Source of the DNA: an uncultured Collinsella sp.
Lineage (GTDB): Bacteria > Actinomycetota > Coriobacteriia > Coriobacteriales > Coriobacteriaceae
Length of the DNA: 8,450 nt
Direction of reading: 5' to 3'
Assembly (NCBI GenBank): GCA_958407555.1
Contig: CATYJC010000075.1
Location: 1 to 8,450 of the forward strand
In this document: positions 1 through 6,469 of the stretch, one piece after another
Layout of the letters: each line of letters begins with the position of its first letter
Numbering within the stretch: position 1 is the stretch's first letter
Position numbers and translations under genes: made by a program
The notes under the pieces: model-generated
The model's database searches: none
What the model saw: only the letters and a program-made list of their open reading frames with translations
What the model was told of the DNA's origin: nothing

Positions 1-850
1 CGACCCACTCGGGAAGCTCGTCATCGGCAAGCGCGATGGGCTCGGGGCGGCGGCGCAGCAGCAGGATGTCGCTCAGCGCCTCGGTTCCCGCCTGGCGCTT
101 GAACGTCTCGGCCGGCAGGCGCACCGCGCCCAGGAGCTCGGCCTGCTCGGCCAGGGCGCGACGGGTCGCGGTCGAGTTCTTGTCGAGCGTGTATCGGCTG
201 GTGAGCACCGCGACGACGCCGCCGGGGCGCACCGCCTCGACGCTCTTCTTGATGAAGTAGTCGTGGATCGGCATGCCGTCAATCTTGATATCGCCGCTGT
301 AGGGCACGTTGCCGATGGCGGCGTCGAAGGACGCGGGGGAGACCCGGCACTCCTCGAGGCCGGCGGCGGTGATGTGCGCCTCGGGGCAGAGCGCCTGCGC
401 GATGCGCGCCGAGATCGGGTCGAGCTCCACGCCGTGGAAGTCCAGGGCGAGGTCGGCGGGCGCGAGGCGCATGAAGTTGCCGGTGCCGCAGCCCGGCTCG
501 AGGATCGCCGCGGGCGTGTCGCCCTGGCCGATGCCGGCCTCGCGCAGCGCGTCGTAGATGGCGCCGATCACGGGTGCCGGCGTGTAGAACGCGGTGAGGA
601 CGGTATGGCGCTGGGATGCGAACTCGTCGTCGCTGAGCAGTTCCTTGAGCCTGTCGCGGATCTCGCCCCACTCGCCCTCGGCCTTCTCGGAGAAGGCCTT
701 CTGGGCGCCGCCCCAGCCGGAATAGGCCTCCATGGCGGCGATCTCCTCGGCCGTGGCGCGGCCTCGCTCCTCGGCGGCGGCAAGCGCCTCGAGTGCCGCC
801 AGGTTCTTCCTGGCTCGGGCGATGGGGCTGCCCGCGCACTGCGAGTTCAC
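1..850 (-). CDS. Giant element-borne N6-adenine DNA methyltransferase (SNF2-helicase-linked family), N-terminal part
   Basis: This is the N-terminal 283 residues of a protein that runs off the left edge. With GTG at 850 as residue 1, the order is: a helix with RARKNLAALEAL, the family signature YSGWGG at about 43-48, the S-adenosylmethionine-binding motif LEPGCGTGNFM at 117-127, an acidic VELDPISA strand end, and the catalytic-type motif GNVPYSG near 180-186 (NPPY-like, with Val in the second position). IHDYFIKKSVEAVRPGGVVAVLTS follows in the usual spacing. This arrangement is known from very large proteins (often over 2000 aa) on conjugative elements, where the methylase is followed by a SNF2-type helicase. 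Their role is presumed to be DNA modification or restriction evasion, and the helicase part would lie outside this window. The start is uncertain: GTG has no clear Shine-Dalgarno, and the frame stays open upstream as an Ala/Pro-rich stretch reaching back into the preceding gene. The methyltransferase assignment is firm; the start is not. Confidence 0.85.
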   Translation of the reverse strand, partial: MNSQCAGSPIARARKNLAALEALAAAEERGRATAEEIAAMEAYSGWGGAQKAFSEKAEGEWGEIRDRLKELLSDDEFASQRHTVLTAFYTPAPVIGAIYDALREAGIGQGDTPAAILEPGCGTGNFMRLAPADLALDFHGVELDPISARIAQALCPEAHITAAGLEECRVSPASFDAAIGNVPYSGDIKIDGMPIHDYFIKKSVEAVRPGGVVAVLTSRYTLDKNSTATRRALAEQAELLGAVRLPAETFKRQAGTEALSDILLLRRRPEPIALADDELPEWV

Positions 851-945
851 GCCCGCGGCGGCGTCGATGGGCTCCGCGACGTCCGCGGCATCTGCCGCGG
901 CGGCGGGCCCGTCGATGGCCGTCGGGGCCGAGACCCCGGCGGCCT

Positions 946-1245
946 CTACATGGCCTCGATGATCTCCTTGATAGCGATCTCGGTCGCCATCGCCTCGGCG
1001 GAGTTCGCCTTCTTGATGAAGCTCGGCAGGTCGTTCGAGCGGAGTTCCGTCGTCGCCCCGCACGACTTCATGCAGCCCGGCGTGAGCTCGCTGATCCTGT
1101 TGCGGTACGCCGTCTCGATCTGCTCGAGATAGGATTCCGTCTCCCCGGACGCCTTCAGCTCGGCTACCTTCTCCGGCAGGTTGTCCAGCATGAACTGGTA
1201 CCTCATGCCGCGGATCCCGGTGTACGGTTGTTTCAGGACGGCCAT
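946..1245 (-). CDS. TnpV-like small transposon-associated protein
   Basis: The product has 99 aa. It resembles the TnpV family of Tn4451-type and related mobile elements along its whole length: a GIRGMRYQFMLDNLPEK segment (family: YG-R-YL-eh), then LKASGETESYLEQIETAYRNR (family: LL-G-L--hL-eid--A), and finally GATTELRSNDL with AMATEIAIKEII (family: G-TEELK--D ... AEEIv--EII). The biochemical role of TnpV is not established. The ATG at 1245 was chosen over an ATG 12 codons upstream because GGAAGGGAG sits 6-7 nt before it. A well-formed promoter lies about 55-85 nt upstream. The stop TAG immediately follows an ATG codon, and the methyltransferase reading frame is already open at this point. Family identity was judged by eye, so the match is probable rather than proven. 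Confidence 0.7.
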   Translation of the reverse strand: MAVLKQPYTGIRGMRYQFMLDNLPEKVAELKASGETESYLEQIETAYRNRISELTPGCMKSCGATTELRSNDLPSFIKKANSAEAMATEIAIKEIIEAM

Positions 1246-1271
1246 CTTCGTCTCCCTTCCGAGATGCGTCG

Positions 1272-1288
1272 GCGGGCGCATCGCCCGC
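1272..1288 (-). other. Leader hairpin upstream of the TnpV-like gene
   Basis: GCGGGC (1272-1277) and GCCCGC (1283-1288) form a 6-bp GC stem with a 5-nt loop. It would lie in the 5' untranslated leader between the predicted promoter and the Shine-Dalgarno of the 946-1245 gene. It has no T-tract, so it is not a terminator. Any regulatory role is inference. Confidence 0.35.
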
Positions 1289-1300
1289 GATTTGGCTTAC

Positions 1301-1329
1301 ATAAGACCGCGACTCGGCGGCTTTGTCAA
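1301..1329 (-). promoter_or_regulatory. Sigma-70-type promoter for the TnpV-like/methyltransferase unit
   Basis: On the minus strand a perfect -35 TTGACA (plus-strand 1324-1329) is followed after exactly 17 bp by TCTTAT (1301-1306), which matches 4 of 6 bases of the -10 consensus. Transcription would start near 1294, giving a leader of about 50 nt to the ATG at 1245. Confidence 0.65.
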
Positions 1330-1349
1330 CGGCATTCTCCGTGTTTTCT

Positions 1350-1388
1350 GTCACGGCGAACAGGAAATCGTCCGTCATGGCGAAAAGG
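1350..1388. repeat. Tandem 15-nt direct repeat, 24-bp period
   Basis: GTCACGGCGAACAGG (1350-1364) recurs as GTCATGGCGAAAAGG (1374-1388) with two mismatches. The 24-bp period is close to two helical turns plus a few bases. The pair lies just upstream of the minus-strand promoter at 1301-1329, so it could be a two-site activator or repressor target. That role is inference. Confidence 0.5.
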
Positions 1389-1510
1389 GAGAGCTGTCCT
1401 TCTGCCTGTAGACTCTTGCGGGAGCGGCGCGCCATCGGTGCCTCGCCTTCTTGGTCGGTTGTGCGTTATCCCAGATACCGTATCCCCATGGACCGCCGCC
1501 GCCAACGCAC

Positions 1511-1526
1511 CTTCCCGAACGGGAAG
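1511..1526. promoter_or_regulatory. Operator-like palindrome, copy 1
   Basis: CTTCCCG-AA-CGGGAAG has perfect 7-bp arms around a 2-bp centre. A 16-nt match including it (TTCCCGAACGGGAAGC) recurs exactly at 5927-5942. This copy is 131 bp upstream of the ATG at 1658. No T-tract follows it, which argues against a terminator. It differs from the actinobacterial LexA box, whose half-sites are CGAAC and GTTCG. Confidence 0.6.
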
Positions 1527-1657
1527 CGCCGGCCCGGGTATCGCGAAGTTAACGATTGACGTTGGCAAGAAGTAACTGCGGAACTGAAATTGCCTTTTAT
1601 TCGTGGGTACGATTGCGAATATCGACAGCGGCTATCTCGATTGGAGCTGTTTGGTAA

Positions 1658-2884
1658 ATGACCAGAAGCGTATTCATCGCAAGGAATCGGAGCACCGGCT
1701 TCCATTCACTGCTCGAGGTGGTCGGATCCGGCAATCCGGCACCAACGACGAAACCCATGGACTTCGAGCTAGCCGAACGCCTGCTTCGCTGGGGCACGCT
1801 CGACGAGCTTGTCTCGGCCATCTCGGAATCGGAACCGCTCATCGACCGCAGTATCTATAGAGAGGAGAGCAGGAGGCTTTCCATCTCCGATGCCATCGAG
1901 ATCGTCGAAGAGTCCGTTAACGGGGAACACGGCTTCGGACGTTGCAGCGAGAAGTCTCTTTTCCTTCAATTGTGCCTTGAGGGGACGTCTGCGACGGGCA
2001 GCGCATCTTCGCTTTATCCGTCCCAGGCCTCCGTCTCGCGCGACATGAAAAGGCACGGCCTCATCGAATCTGGCGGGCTCGCCGAGCTGAAAAAGTGGAG
2101 GGAGGCCGATCCTGGGTGCGCCGTCGTGGTCGAACCCCTGGAGGATATCGTGCTGTGCCGAAACCTCGGGTCGTTGGTGCTGAGGCTGATGGCGAACATC
2201 GCCGCCGGGCACGATGACGTTCTCGAGAGAAGCGGTTTCAGGCATTTCGACGAAATGCACCACCGTCAAATCGCCGGAAAGCTCATTGGTTCCTGCTGGG
2301 TCTTGCCCTTCAAGCACGACCCGTCTATCGACATGACCCTCAACTACTCGACGAGGCGGTTTGGCAACGTCTTTGCCTATATGGTCGCCGACCCTCTCGA
2401 GACGCGCTTCCTCGATCTAAGACCCAAAGGAAACGGAGATCTTTTCGGCTCGGTTCCCAATGCGATCCTGATGGCCGCGCGGGACGGCGCCGCCGCGCCG
2501 TTCTTTGACATCGGCTGGAAGCCGGAGATCGAGAGGACCAAGCTGTATCTGGGCATCGACGACGGCGGCTCCCAAAGGGAAGAGGCGGTTGCCTTCGTGG
2601 AGTCCGTTGCCGAGATGTTGGCGGGGTTGACGACGAAGGACGGCGATCTGCTCGGATGGTCTGTGAACGCGCCTTCCATCTTCGACGACGAGCCGGCACC
2701 CAGATACAGTTTCCACTCGACGGCGGCTGCGATGTTCGGGGCTATCTTCTACCGATACGGCTGCGTCCCCGCGAAGTGCAAAAATTGCGGGAACGGCATC
2801 TTGGTTAAAACCAAGGGGAAGAGGCGCGAGTTCTGTTCCCCGTCGTGCAGGACGCGGTACTCGAACCGAAAGGCGGGACCCTAG
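1658..2884 (+). CDS. Unrecognised 408-aa protein with a C-terminal zinc-binding motif
   Basis: I do not recognise the family. The first 360 residues contain no motif I can name, and there is no signal peptide or membrane segment. The last 35 residues form a probable zinc finger: C374-x2-C377-x15-C393-x3-C397 with the pattern CKNCGNG, KRREFCS and CRTRYSNRK. This is similar in layout to CGNR-type and other small treble-clef fingers, and the basic tail suggests nucleic-acid contact (inference). The start ATG at 1658 has GGAG 11 nt upstream; the next in-frame ATG (residue 34) has no ribosome-binding site. The gene uses more A/T-ending codons than the minus-strand genes around it, which fits recent acquisition. 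It converges on the 2881-3549 gene, and the two share the stop tetranucleotide CTAG. The operator-like palindrome lies upstream. Confidence 0.85.
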   Translation: MTRSVFIARNRSTGFHSLLEVVGSGNPAPTTKPMDFELAERLLRWGTLDELVSAISESEPLIDRSIYREESRRLSISDAIEIVEESVNGEHGFGRCSEKSLFLQLCLEGTSATGSASSLYPSQASVSRDMKRHGLIESGGLAELKKWREADPGCAVVVEPLEDIVLCRNLGSLVLRLMANIAAGHDDVLERSGFRHFDEMHHRQIAGKLIGSCWVLPFKHDPSIDMTLNYSTRRFGNVFAYMVADPLETRFLDLRPKGNGDLFGSVPNAILMAARDGAAAPFFDIGWKPEIERTKLYLGIDDGGSQREEAVAFVESVAEMLAGLTTKDGDLLGWSVNAPSIFDDEPAPRYSFHSTAAAMFGAIFYRYGCVPAKCKNCGNGILVKTKGKRREFCSPSCRTRYSNRKAGP

Positions 2885-2900
2885 AGAGATCCGCTTTTCG
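2867..2900. terminator. Bidirectional terminator-like hairpin on the shared stop codon
   Basis: CGAAAGGCGG (2867-2876) pairs with CCGCTTTTCG (2891-2900) over 10 bp, nine Watson-Crick and one G-U. The 14-nt loop contains the CTAG that provides the stop codons of both converging genes. The T-rich arms (TTTT rightwards, TTT leftwards) allow modest intrinsic termination in both directions. Confidence 0.55.
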
Positions 2901-3549
2901 TCCTCGCGCTGCGGCCTCCGCCTTCATCGGTACGTGCCCCGTGCTTCGCCGCGGCCGTCGCCTGCTTGGCGACGATATACGGTGCGCAGATCTCGCCGGG
3001 CTCGATCTCCAGGACTGCGGGGTTCGCCGTATCGGCTGCCGGGTGTTTCCTGGCAATGGGAATCCTGTCCTGTTTATCTACCCGTGAGGCATTCCGTTTG
3101 CCCTTTAGATCGAGCAGGTACGCTTCATCACATTCGGAGAAGACCGTGCAGATTCCGCCTTCGGAGAAACGCTCGCGGTAATGCTCGAGGGATGGCGAGG
3201 GCGTGGCATTCTCGTCGGAGAAGGTCTGGAACTCCGTGACGAGATTTGCGCCGGACGGCCAACGGCACTCGAAAACGATGTCCGATATATATTCGGGCGG
3301 ATCGGGCCACATGCACTCAGCATCGGCCAAGCTCAAGATGACCGTCTGGCTCGTTGTGGCCGGCTCCTCGAGATCGTATTGCGAGGTCACGACCATGAGG
3401 CCCAACTGGGGCGAGAATACTGCAATATCGTCTCCGCCGATCAGCTTCACGGCATCTGCCGCCGGAGTCTTGAAAGCGGAAATCATATCCGAGACGGACT
3501 GCACTTCCAGGATGTCTGCTTCTTCAACGTCGCAATCGTGAAAAGCCAT
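2881..3549 (-). CDS. Unrecognised acidic 222-aa protein, third gene of the minus-strand operon
   Basis: I do not recognise this protein. It is acidic through about residue 150 and ends in a basic, Ala/Gly-rich tail (KQATAAAKHG, then GGGRSARTKSGS). No membrane segment or catalytic motif is visible. ATG at 3549 is preferred over a GTG nine bases upstream because AAAGAGG lies 8 nt before the ATG but only about 1 nt before the GTG. The gene begins 15 nt after the stop of the 3565-4689 gene, so the two are surely cotranscribed. Its stop TAG overlaps the stop of the converging plus-strand gene by four bases. Confidence 0.75.
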   Translation of the reverse strand: MAFHDCDVEEADILEVQSVSDMISAFKTPAADAVKLIGGDDIAVFSPQLGLMVVTSQYDLEEPATTSQTVILSLADAECMWPDPPEYISDIVFECRWPSGANLVTEFQTFSDENATPSPSLEHYRERFSEGGICTVFSECDEAYLLDLKGKRNASRVDKQDRIPIARKHPAADTANPAVLEIEPGEICAPYIVAKQATAAAKHGARTDEGGGRSARTKSGSL

Positions 3550-3564
3550 CCCACACACCTCTTT

Positions 3565-4689
3565 CTACCTGTGTACCTTGATGTCTGCGCTTCCGATCTC
3601 ACCGGCATGCGCTGCCGCCTTGGCGGCTGCCGCCATGGCCGCGGGGCTCATGCCCTTTGCGGGCGCCTGCGCGAAGGCATCGACGGCCGCGCCGATCTTC
3701 GCATCGATCTCGTCGCAGCGCGCGGAAACCCTCTCGCACTCCTCCTTGACGTACTTGAGTGCCGCCGGGACGGGGACGCCGAGCTCGCGCATGGCGGTCT
3801 CCGCCTCGGCGGAGAGTGCCGCGAGGTCGAAGTCGCGGGCGAGCCTCGCGCTCGGCATGTCGTGTCGGATGGAGACCGTGGAGCCCCCGAACGAGAGGGG
3901 GGAGGACTGGAAGCCGTGCCAGCCGAGGCGCCTCGAGCTGAAGGTGAGGATGGTGCCGGTCTGCGGTCGCGCGGTCGCGCAGAACCCGTCGGCGAGCGTG
4001 CAGGAGATCTCGATGTCGCGCCCGTGGACCGTGACCGTGCCGAGCTCGCGGGACCTGTCGCGGCCGAGCGTGCGGACGACGTTGAAGTCATCGGTCATCA
4101 GCCGGTCGAAAAGCTCGACATCGACCGACGATGCGCGAAGCTCCTCCATGCTGTCCAGAAACGCCAGGATGCTCTCGCGCGCCTGCATGCCCAGGCCCTC
4201 GATGAGGGGGCGGGAGCGGTCGAGCCTGGCGATATCTACGAGCGTGAGGTCCTGCATGAGGCGGCGCGCGTCCACCTCGCTGATCGAGGTCCTGAAGTTC
4301 TTGCCGATCCACTGCGACGCTGCGAACGGGTGTCCCGCGAAATCGATCATCGAGGCGCCGGCACCGCCGAGCTCGATGCAGTTGCGGCGTACCGATTCCG
4401 CCACCGACTTCGCCGCGGCGTCGATCGCGTGCGCGTCCCGGCCGTCGGCGTAACCCTCGGCGACGCGGTCGAGCGCGAGCAGGCGGGCGCCGGCGAAGAT
4501 CTCGGCGGTGGGGTAGATCGCCGCGTCGGCGACGCCCTCGCCCAGGCCTTCCAACATGCCGTCGTGGCAGATGAGTGCGCCCGAGATGCGGTCGATGGAG
4601 GCCTCGCTGCAATCGAAGCCGCCGTGCTCTGACTGGAAGGCGAGGCAGATGCCCTCGCCGTCCGTCATGGTTGCGTGTTTTCTGGTCAT
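3565..4689 (-). CDS. Unrecognised 374-aa protein, second gene of the minus-strand operon
   Basis: I do not recognise the family. The N-terminal third is rich in Ala/Gly with LALDRVAEGYADGRD and an invariant-looking GGAGASMIDFAGHPF segment. The centre carries SMEELRASSVDVELFDRLM and a beta-rich stretch (VTVHGRDIEISCTLADGF, TGTILTFSSRRL). The C-terminus is helical (VKEECERVSARCDEIDAKI) and ends in an Ala-rich AMAAAAKAAAHAG tail. There is no signal peptide or clear membrane helix, so it is probably cytoplasmic. The start ATG at 4689 has GGAG 5 nt upstream. It follows the 4705-5844 gene after 15 nt, the same gap as on its other side. Strong GC-ending codon use confirms the frame. It is likely an accessory protein of the mobile element; its function is unknown. 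Confidence 0.8.
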   Translation of the reverse strand: MTRKHATMTDGEGICLAFQSEHGGFDCSEASIDRISGALICHDGMLEGLGEGVADAAIYPTAEIFAGARLLALDRVAEGYADGRDAHAIDAAAKSVAESVRRNCIELGGAGASMIDFAGHPFAASQWIGKNFRTSISEVDARRLMQDLTLVDIARLDRSRPLIEGLGMQARESILAFLDSMEELRASSVDVELFDRLMTDDFNVVRTLGRDRSRELGTVTVHGRDIEISCTLADGFCATARPQTGTILTFSSRRLGWHGFQSSPLSFGGSTVSIRHDMPSARLARDFDLAALSAEAETAMRELGVPVPAALKYVKEECERVSARCDEIDAKIGAAVDAFAQAPAKGMSPAAMAAAAKAAAHAGEIGSADIKVHR

Positions 4690-4704
4690 GGTAGCTCCGG
4701 GAGT

Positions 4705-5844
4705 CTAGTGCTTGGGCCCGCGTGCCTGCGCGGGCTCCTCTTCGGCGGGCTTGGCCGCGGGAACGGCCTCGATGATTTCCTTGGCGACGGTCCACAAATT
4801 GATGCCCTCCGTGGCGCGCATGCGGAAGTCTTCGTCGAAGTACTCGGCGTCCGCACGCGCATGCTCAAGTGCGGCCTCGGCGAGCATGGTGCCGATTGCC
4901 GCGATGGGGTTCTCGTAGACGCCCGACTCATCGACATAGCCGTATTCGATCAGCTCGTCGATGCTCTCCACGAGACAACGGCCGAATCCCTTGTCCAGGC
5001 TGTGGTACTCATCGAGGTAGGAGGAAGCGAGTTTGTAATGATACCTGGCATCGCCGTGGCCGCTCTCCTTCCACTCCAGGAGCTTCCCCTTGGCCTCGGC
5101 GAAGGCGGCCTCCATGGGATTGATGGCCTCGGGCAGCTCGGGCATGTCCTCGAATTTCATATCCGCGAGCAGACGTCCGAGCGCGCGCTGGTTCTGCTCG
5201 GTGGCGACGGCGAGCGCCCCGAGGAGCACCGGCAGGTCCTCGCCCTTGAGCTTTTCGTAGAACGCGAGCTTGTCGAGCGCGATGGAGCTGTCCTCGGCGC
5301 GGCGGCACGCCTCCAGCGCCTCGCGGTAGGGGTCGAGATTGTCCAGCTCTTCACCCACGCGGTCGCGAACCTCTCCCAGGGCGAGCTCGGATGCCTTGCA
5401 GATGGGGGAGGTGATCAGGAAGAAGCCCGCATCGTCGGAGAGTTGGAAGGACAGCGACTTGCGCCCGTCCTTGTACTCATGGATTCCGGCGGTCCATCGC
5501 CCGCCGGACATGTTGGCGGCGAGTGCGGCCATGCGTTTGGTGGACTGTACGAGCTGATCGTCCAGCTCGAAGCAGGTATCCACCTCCTCGCCGGAAAGCC
5601 AGAGTTCGGCCGCCTCGCGGTTCTCGAAGGCTTCGCACAACCAGGTGTTGCGTTCGAAATCGAACGCCTCCCAGGTGGCGAAACCGAGCTCGTTGCCGCA
5701 GCTTCGGACGAGAAGTTCGCCGGTCTCGGCTTCCGTTCCATGCTCGACGGTGCGCGTGGCGTCCTCGCCGTAGAGCGAGGCCATGCGCTCCGCTTCCTTT
5801 TTGTCGACGGCGTCGTAGTTCCACATGGCGGTCGATCCTTTCAT
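4705..5844 (-). CDS. Unrecognised acidic 379-aa protein, first gene of the minus-strand operon
   Basis: I do not recognise the family. The protein is acidic and mostly helical. Visible segments are MWNYDAVDKKEAERMASLYG near the N-terminus, an LLGALAVATEQNQRALGRLL stretch mid-protein, a Tyr-rich YHYKLASSYLDEYHS segment, and a Pro/Glu tail (PAAKPAEEEPAQARGPKH). No catalytic motif, signal peptide or transmembrane helix is evident. Two starts are credible: ATG at 5844 with GGAGG 7 nt upstream, and ATG at 5826 (residue 7) with AAAGGA 9 nt upstream. The Shine-Dalgarno of the first lies in the loop of a GC hairpin. The gene leads an operon with the two genes below it and has the operator-like palindrome 82 bp upstream. 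An 18-nt stretch at 4766-4783 matches the 3' end of the TnpV-like gene at 17 of 18 positions, both encoding KEIIEA. Confidence 0.8.
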   Translation of the reverse strand: MKGSTAMWNYDAVDKKEAERMASLYGEDATRTVEHGTEAETGELLVRSCGNELGFATWEAFDFERNTWLCEAFENREAAELWLSGEEVDTCFELDDQLVQSTKRMAALAANMSGGRWTAGIHEYKDGRKSLSFQLSDDAGFFLITSPICKASELALGEVRDRVGEELDNLDPYREALEACRRAEDSSIALDKLAFYEKLKGEDLPVLLGALAVATEQNQRALGRLLADMKFEDMPELPEAINPMEAAFAEAKGKLLEWKESGHGDARYHYKLASSYLDEYHSLDKGFGRCLVESIDELIEYGYVDESGVYENPIAAIGTMLAEAALEHARADAEYFDEDFRMRATEGINLWTVAKEIIEAVPAAKPAEEEPAQARGPKH

Positions 5845-5846
5845 CG

Positions 5847-5862
5847 GGCGCCCTCCGGCGCC
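5847..5862 (-). promoter_or_regulatory. Hairpin presenting the Shine-Dalgarno in its loop
   Basis: On the minus-strand mRNA, GGCGCC-GGAG-GGCGCC forms a perfect 6-bp GC stem whose tetraloop is the GGAG of the ribosome-binding site for the ATG at 5844. If folded, it could weaken initiation there and favour the ATG at 5826, which has its own AAAGGA. The structure is plain in the sequence; the control of start choice is inference. Confidence 0.4.
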
Positions 5863-5926
5863 GCGGGTATATTCGCCCTCGATGCTATCCGCGCTCGGCC
5901 CCGACCGCCCCCGCGCCCGTTCATGT

Positions 5927-5942
5927 TTCCCGAACGGGAAGC
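5927..5942. promoter_or_regulatory. Operator-like palindrome, copy 2
   Basis: TTCCCGAACGGGAAGC matches 1512-1527 exactly over 16 nt. It lies 82 bp upstream of the ATG at 5844, the head of the three-gene minus-strand operon. No T-tract follows it on either strand. Confidence 0.6.
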
Positions 5943-5969
5943 ACTCATCCGCACCCTAGACACCCTGGA

Positions 5970-6042
5970 ACGCGAAAGGAAAGAGCCGCCGCCCGATGTG
6001 AACTGCCTCCCATTCGGGGCGCAGTTCAATGGGCGACGGCTC
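5970..6042 (-). terminator. Long stem-loop downstream of aIHF, probable minus-strand terminator
   Basis: On the plus strand GAGCCGCCGCCC (5983-5994) pairs with GGGCGACGGCTC (6031-6042) over 12 bp with one G-U, and TGAACTGC (5999-6006) pairs perfectly with GCAGTTCA (6021-6028). A small CCC-GAAT-GGG type hairpin is possible at the tip. On the minus strand the stem runs into TTTCCTTTCG, a moderate T-tract. It would end the aIHF transcript before the 4705-5844 operon. At 60 nt it is unusually long for a simple terminator. Confidence 0.6.
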
Positions 6043-6066
6043 CAGGGCCTCGCATATGGTTCCTCA

Positions 6067-6082
6067 TTGCCCCTTGGGGCAA
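6067..6082. other. Perfect 7-bp inverted repeat just after aIHF
   Basis: TTGCCCC-TT-GGGGCAA lies 14 bp beyond the aIHF stop. As RNA the central pairs must open to form a loop, leaving about 6 bp of stem. No T-tract follows on the minus strand, so it may be a pause or mRNA-end structure or a protein site, with the longer stem-loop behind it doing the terminating. Confidence 0.4.
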
Positions 6083-6096
6083 CGCAGCGTGCGCAT

Positions 6097-6426
6097 CTAC
6101 CCGAAAAGTTCGATGAGTTTTTCGGCCTGTCGCTGCCCGATGCCCGCGACGCGGCGGGACTCCGCGATGCCGATTGCGGTCATGGCGCTTTGCGCCTTCG
6201 CCGCGCCGACACCCGGCAGGGCCATGAGCAGACGCTTCGCCTTGATGCGCCCGACGACGGGGTTTTCCTTGCCATCGGCCAGGGCGGTCGCGATGGCCAC
6301 TTCGCCCGATTTGACGCGGTCAAGGTACTCGGCGCGCGCGGCGCGCATCTCGGCGGCTCGCTTCAGTGCGGCGGCCCGCTGCTCGGGGGTGAAGTTGTTC
6401 CCGAAGGCGGCCTTCTTCTCGGTCAT
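6097..6426 (-). CDS. Actinobacterial integration host factor (aIHF/mIHF-type)
   Basis: The 109-aa product has the full layout of the actinobacterial integration host factor, a nucleoid protein unrelated to the proteobacterial IHF heterodimer. In mycobacteria this protein is essential and is needed by the phage L5 integrase. Visible features are the N-terminal helix FTPEQRAAALKRAAEMRAAR (12-31), KSGEVAI at 39-45, VVGRIKAKRLLMALPGVG with the helix-hairpin-helix LPGVG at 70-74, and the DNA-contacting RRVAGIGQRQAEKLIELF at 91-108. The start ATG at 6426 has AAAGGA 7 nt upstream. The length matches the family. It follows the amber-interrupted ORF after 43 nt, probably in one transcript. Because the neighbours look mobile, this is likely an element-borne copy beside a chromosomal one (inference). 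Confidence 0.93.
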   Translation of the reverse strand: MTEKKAAFGNNFTPEQRAAALKRAAEMRAARAEYLDRVKSGEVAIATALADGKENPVVGRIKAKRLLMALPGVGAAKAQSAMTAIGIAESRRVAGIGQRQAEKLIELFG

Positions 6427-6469
6427 GGTCGTTTCCTTTCAGTCCTGCGGCATCGCGGTCGCGTACCGC

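Larger units (their letters stand above)
1246..1657. other. Divergent intergenic region without a recognised gene
   Basis: These 412 bp separate the minus-strand TnpV-like gene from the plus-strand zinc-motif gene. They hold the minus-strand promoter, the 24-bp-period direct repeat, a GATAC-C-GTATC palindrome at 1474-1484 and the TTCCCGAACGGGAA palindrome at 1511-1526. Short open frames here have no convincing coding character. No clear plus-strand promoter was found: a TTGACG at 1556-1561 has no good -10 at the right distance. Confidence 0.6.

Noticed and set aside
263..1132. Long plus-strand frame opposite the methyltransferase and TnpV-like genes
   Set aside because: It is the antisense shadow of two minus-strand genes with family motifs and has no motif of its own.
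1511..1526. Palindrome considered as a LexA/SOS box
   Set aside because: The actinobacterial LexA box has CGAAC and GTTCG half-sites separated by four bases; this site has only one CGAAC, lying across the centre.
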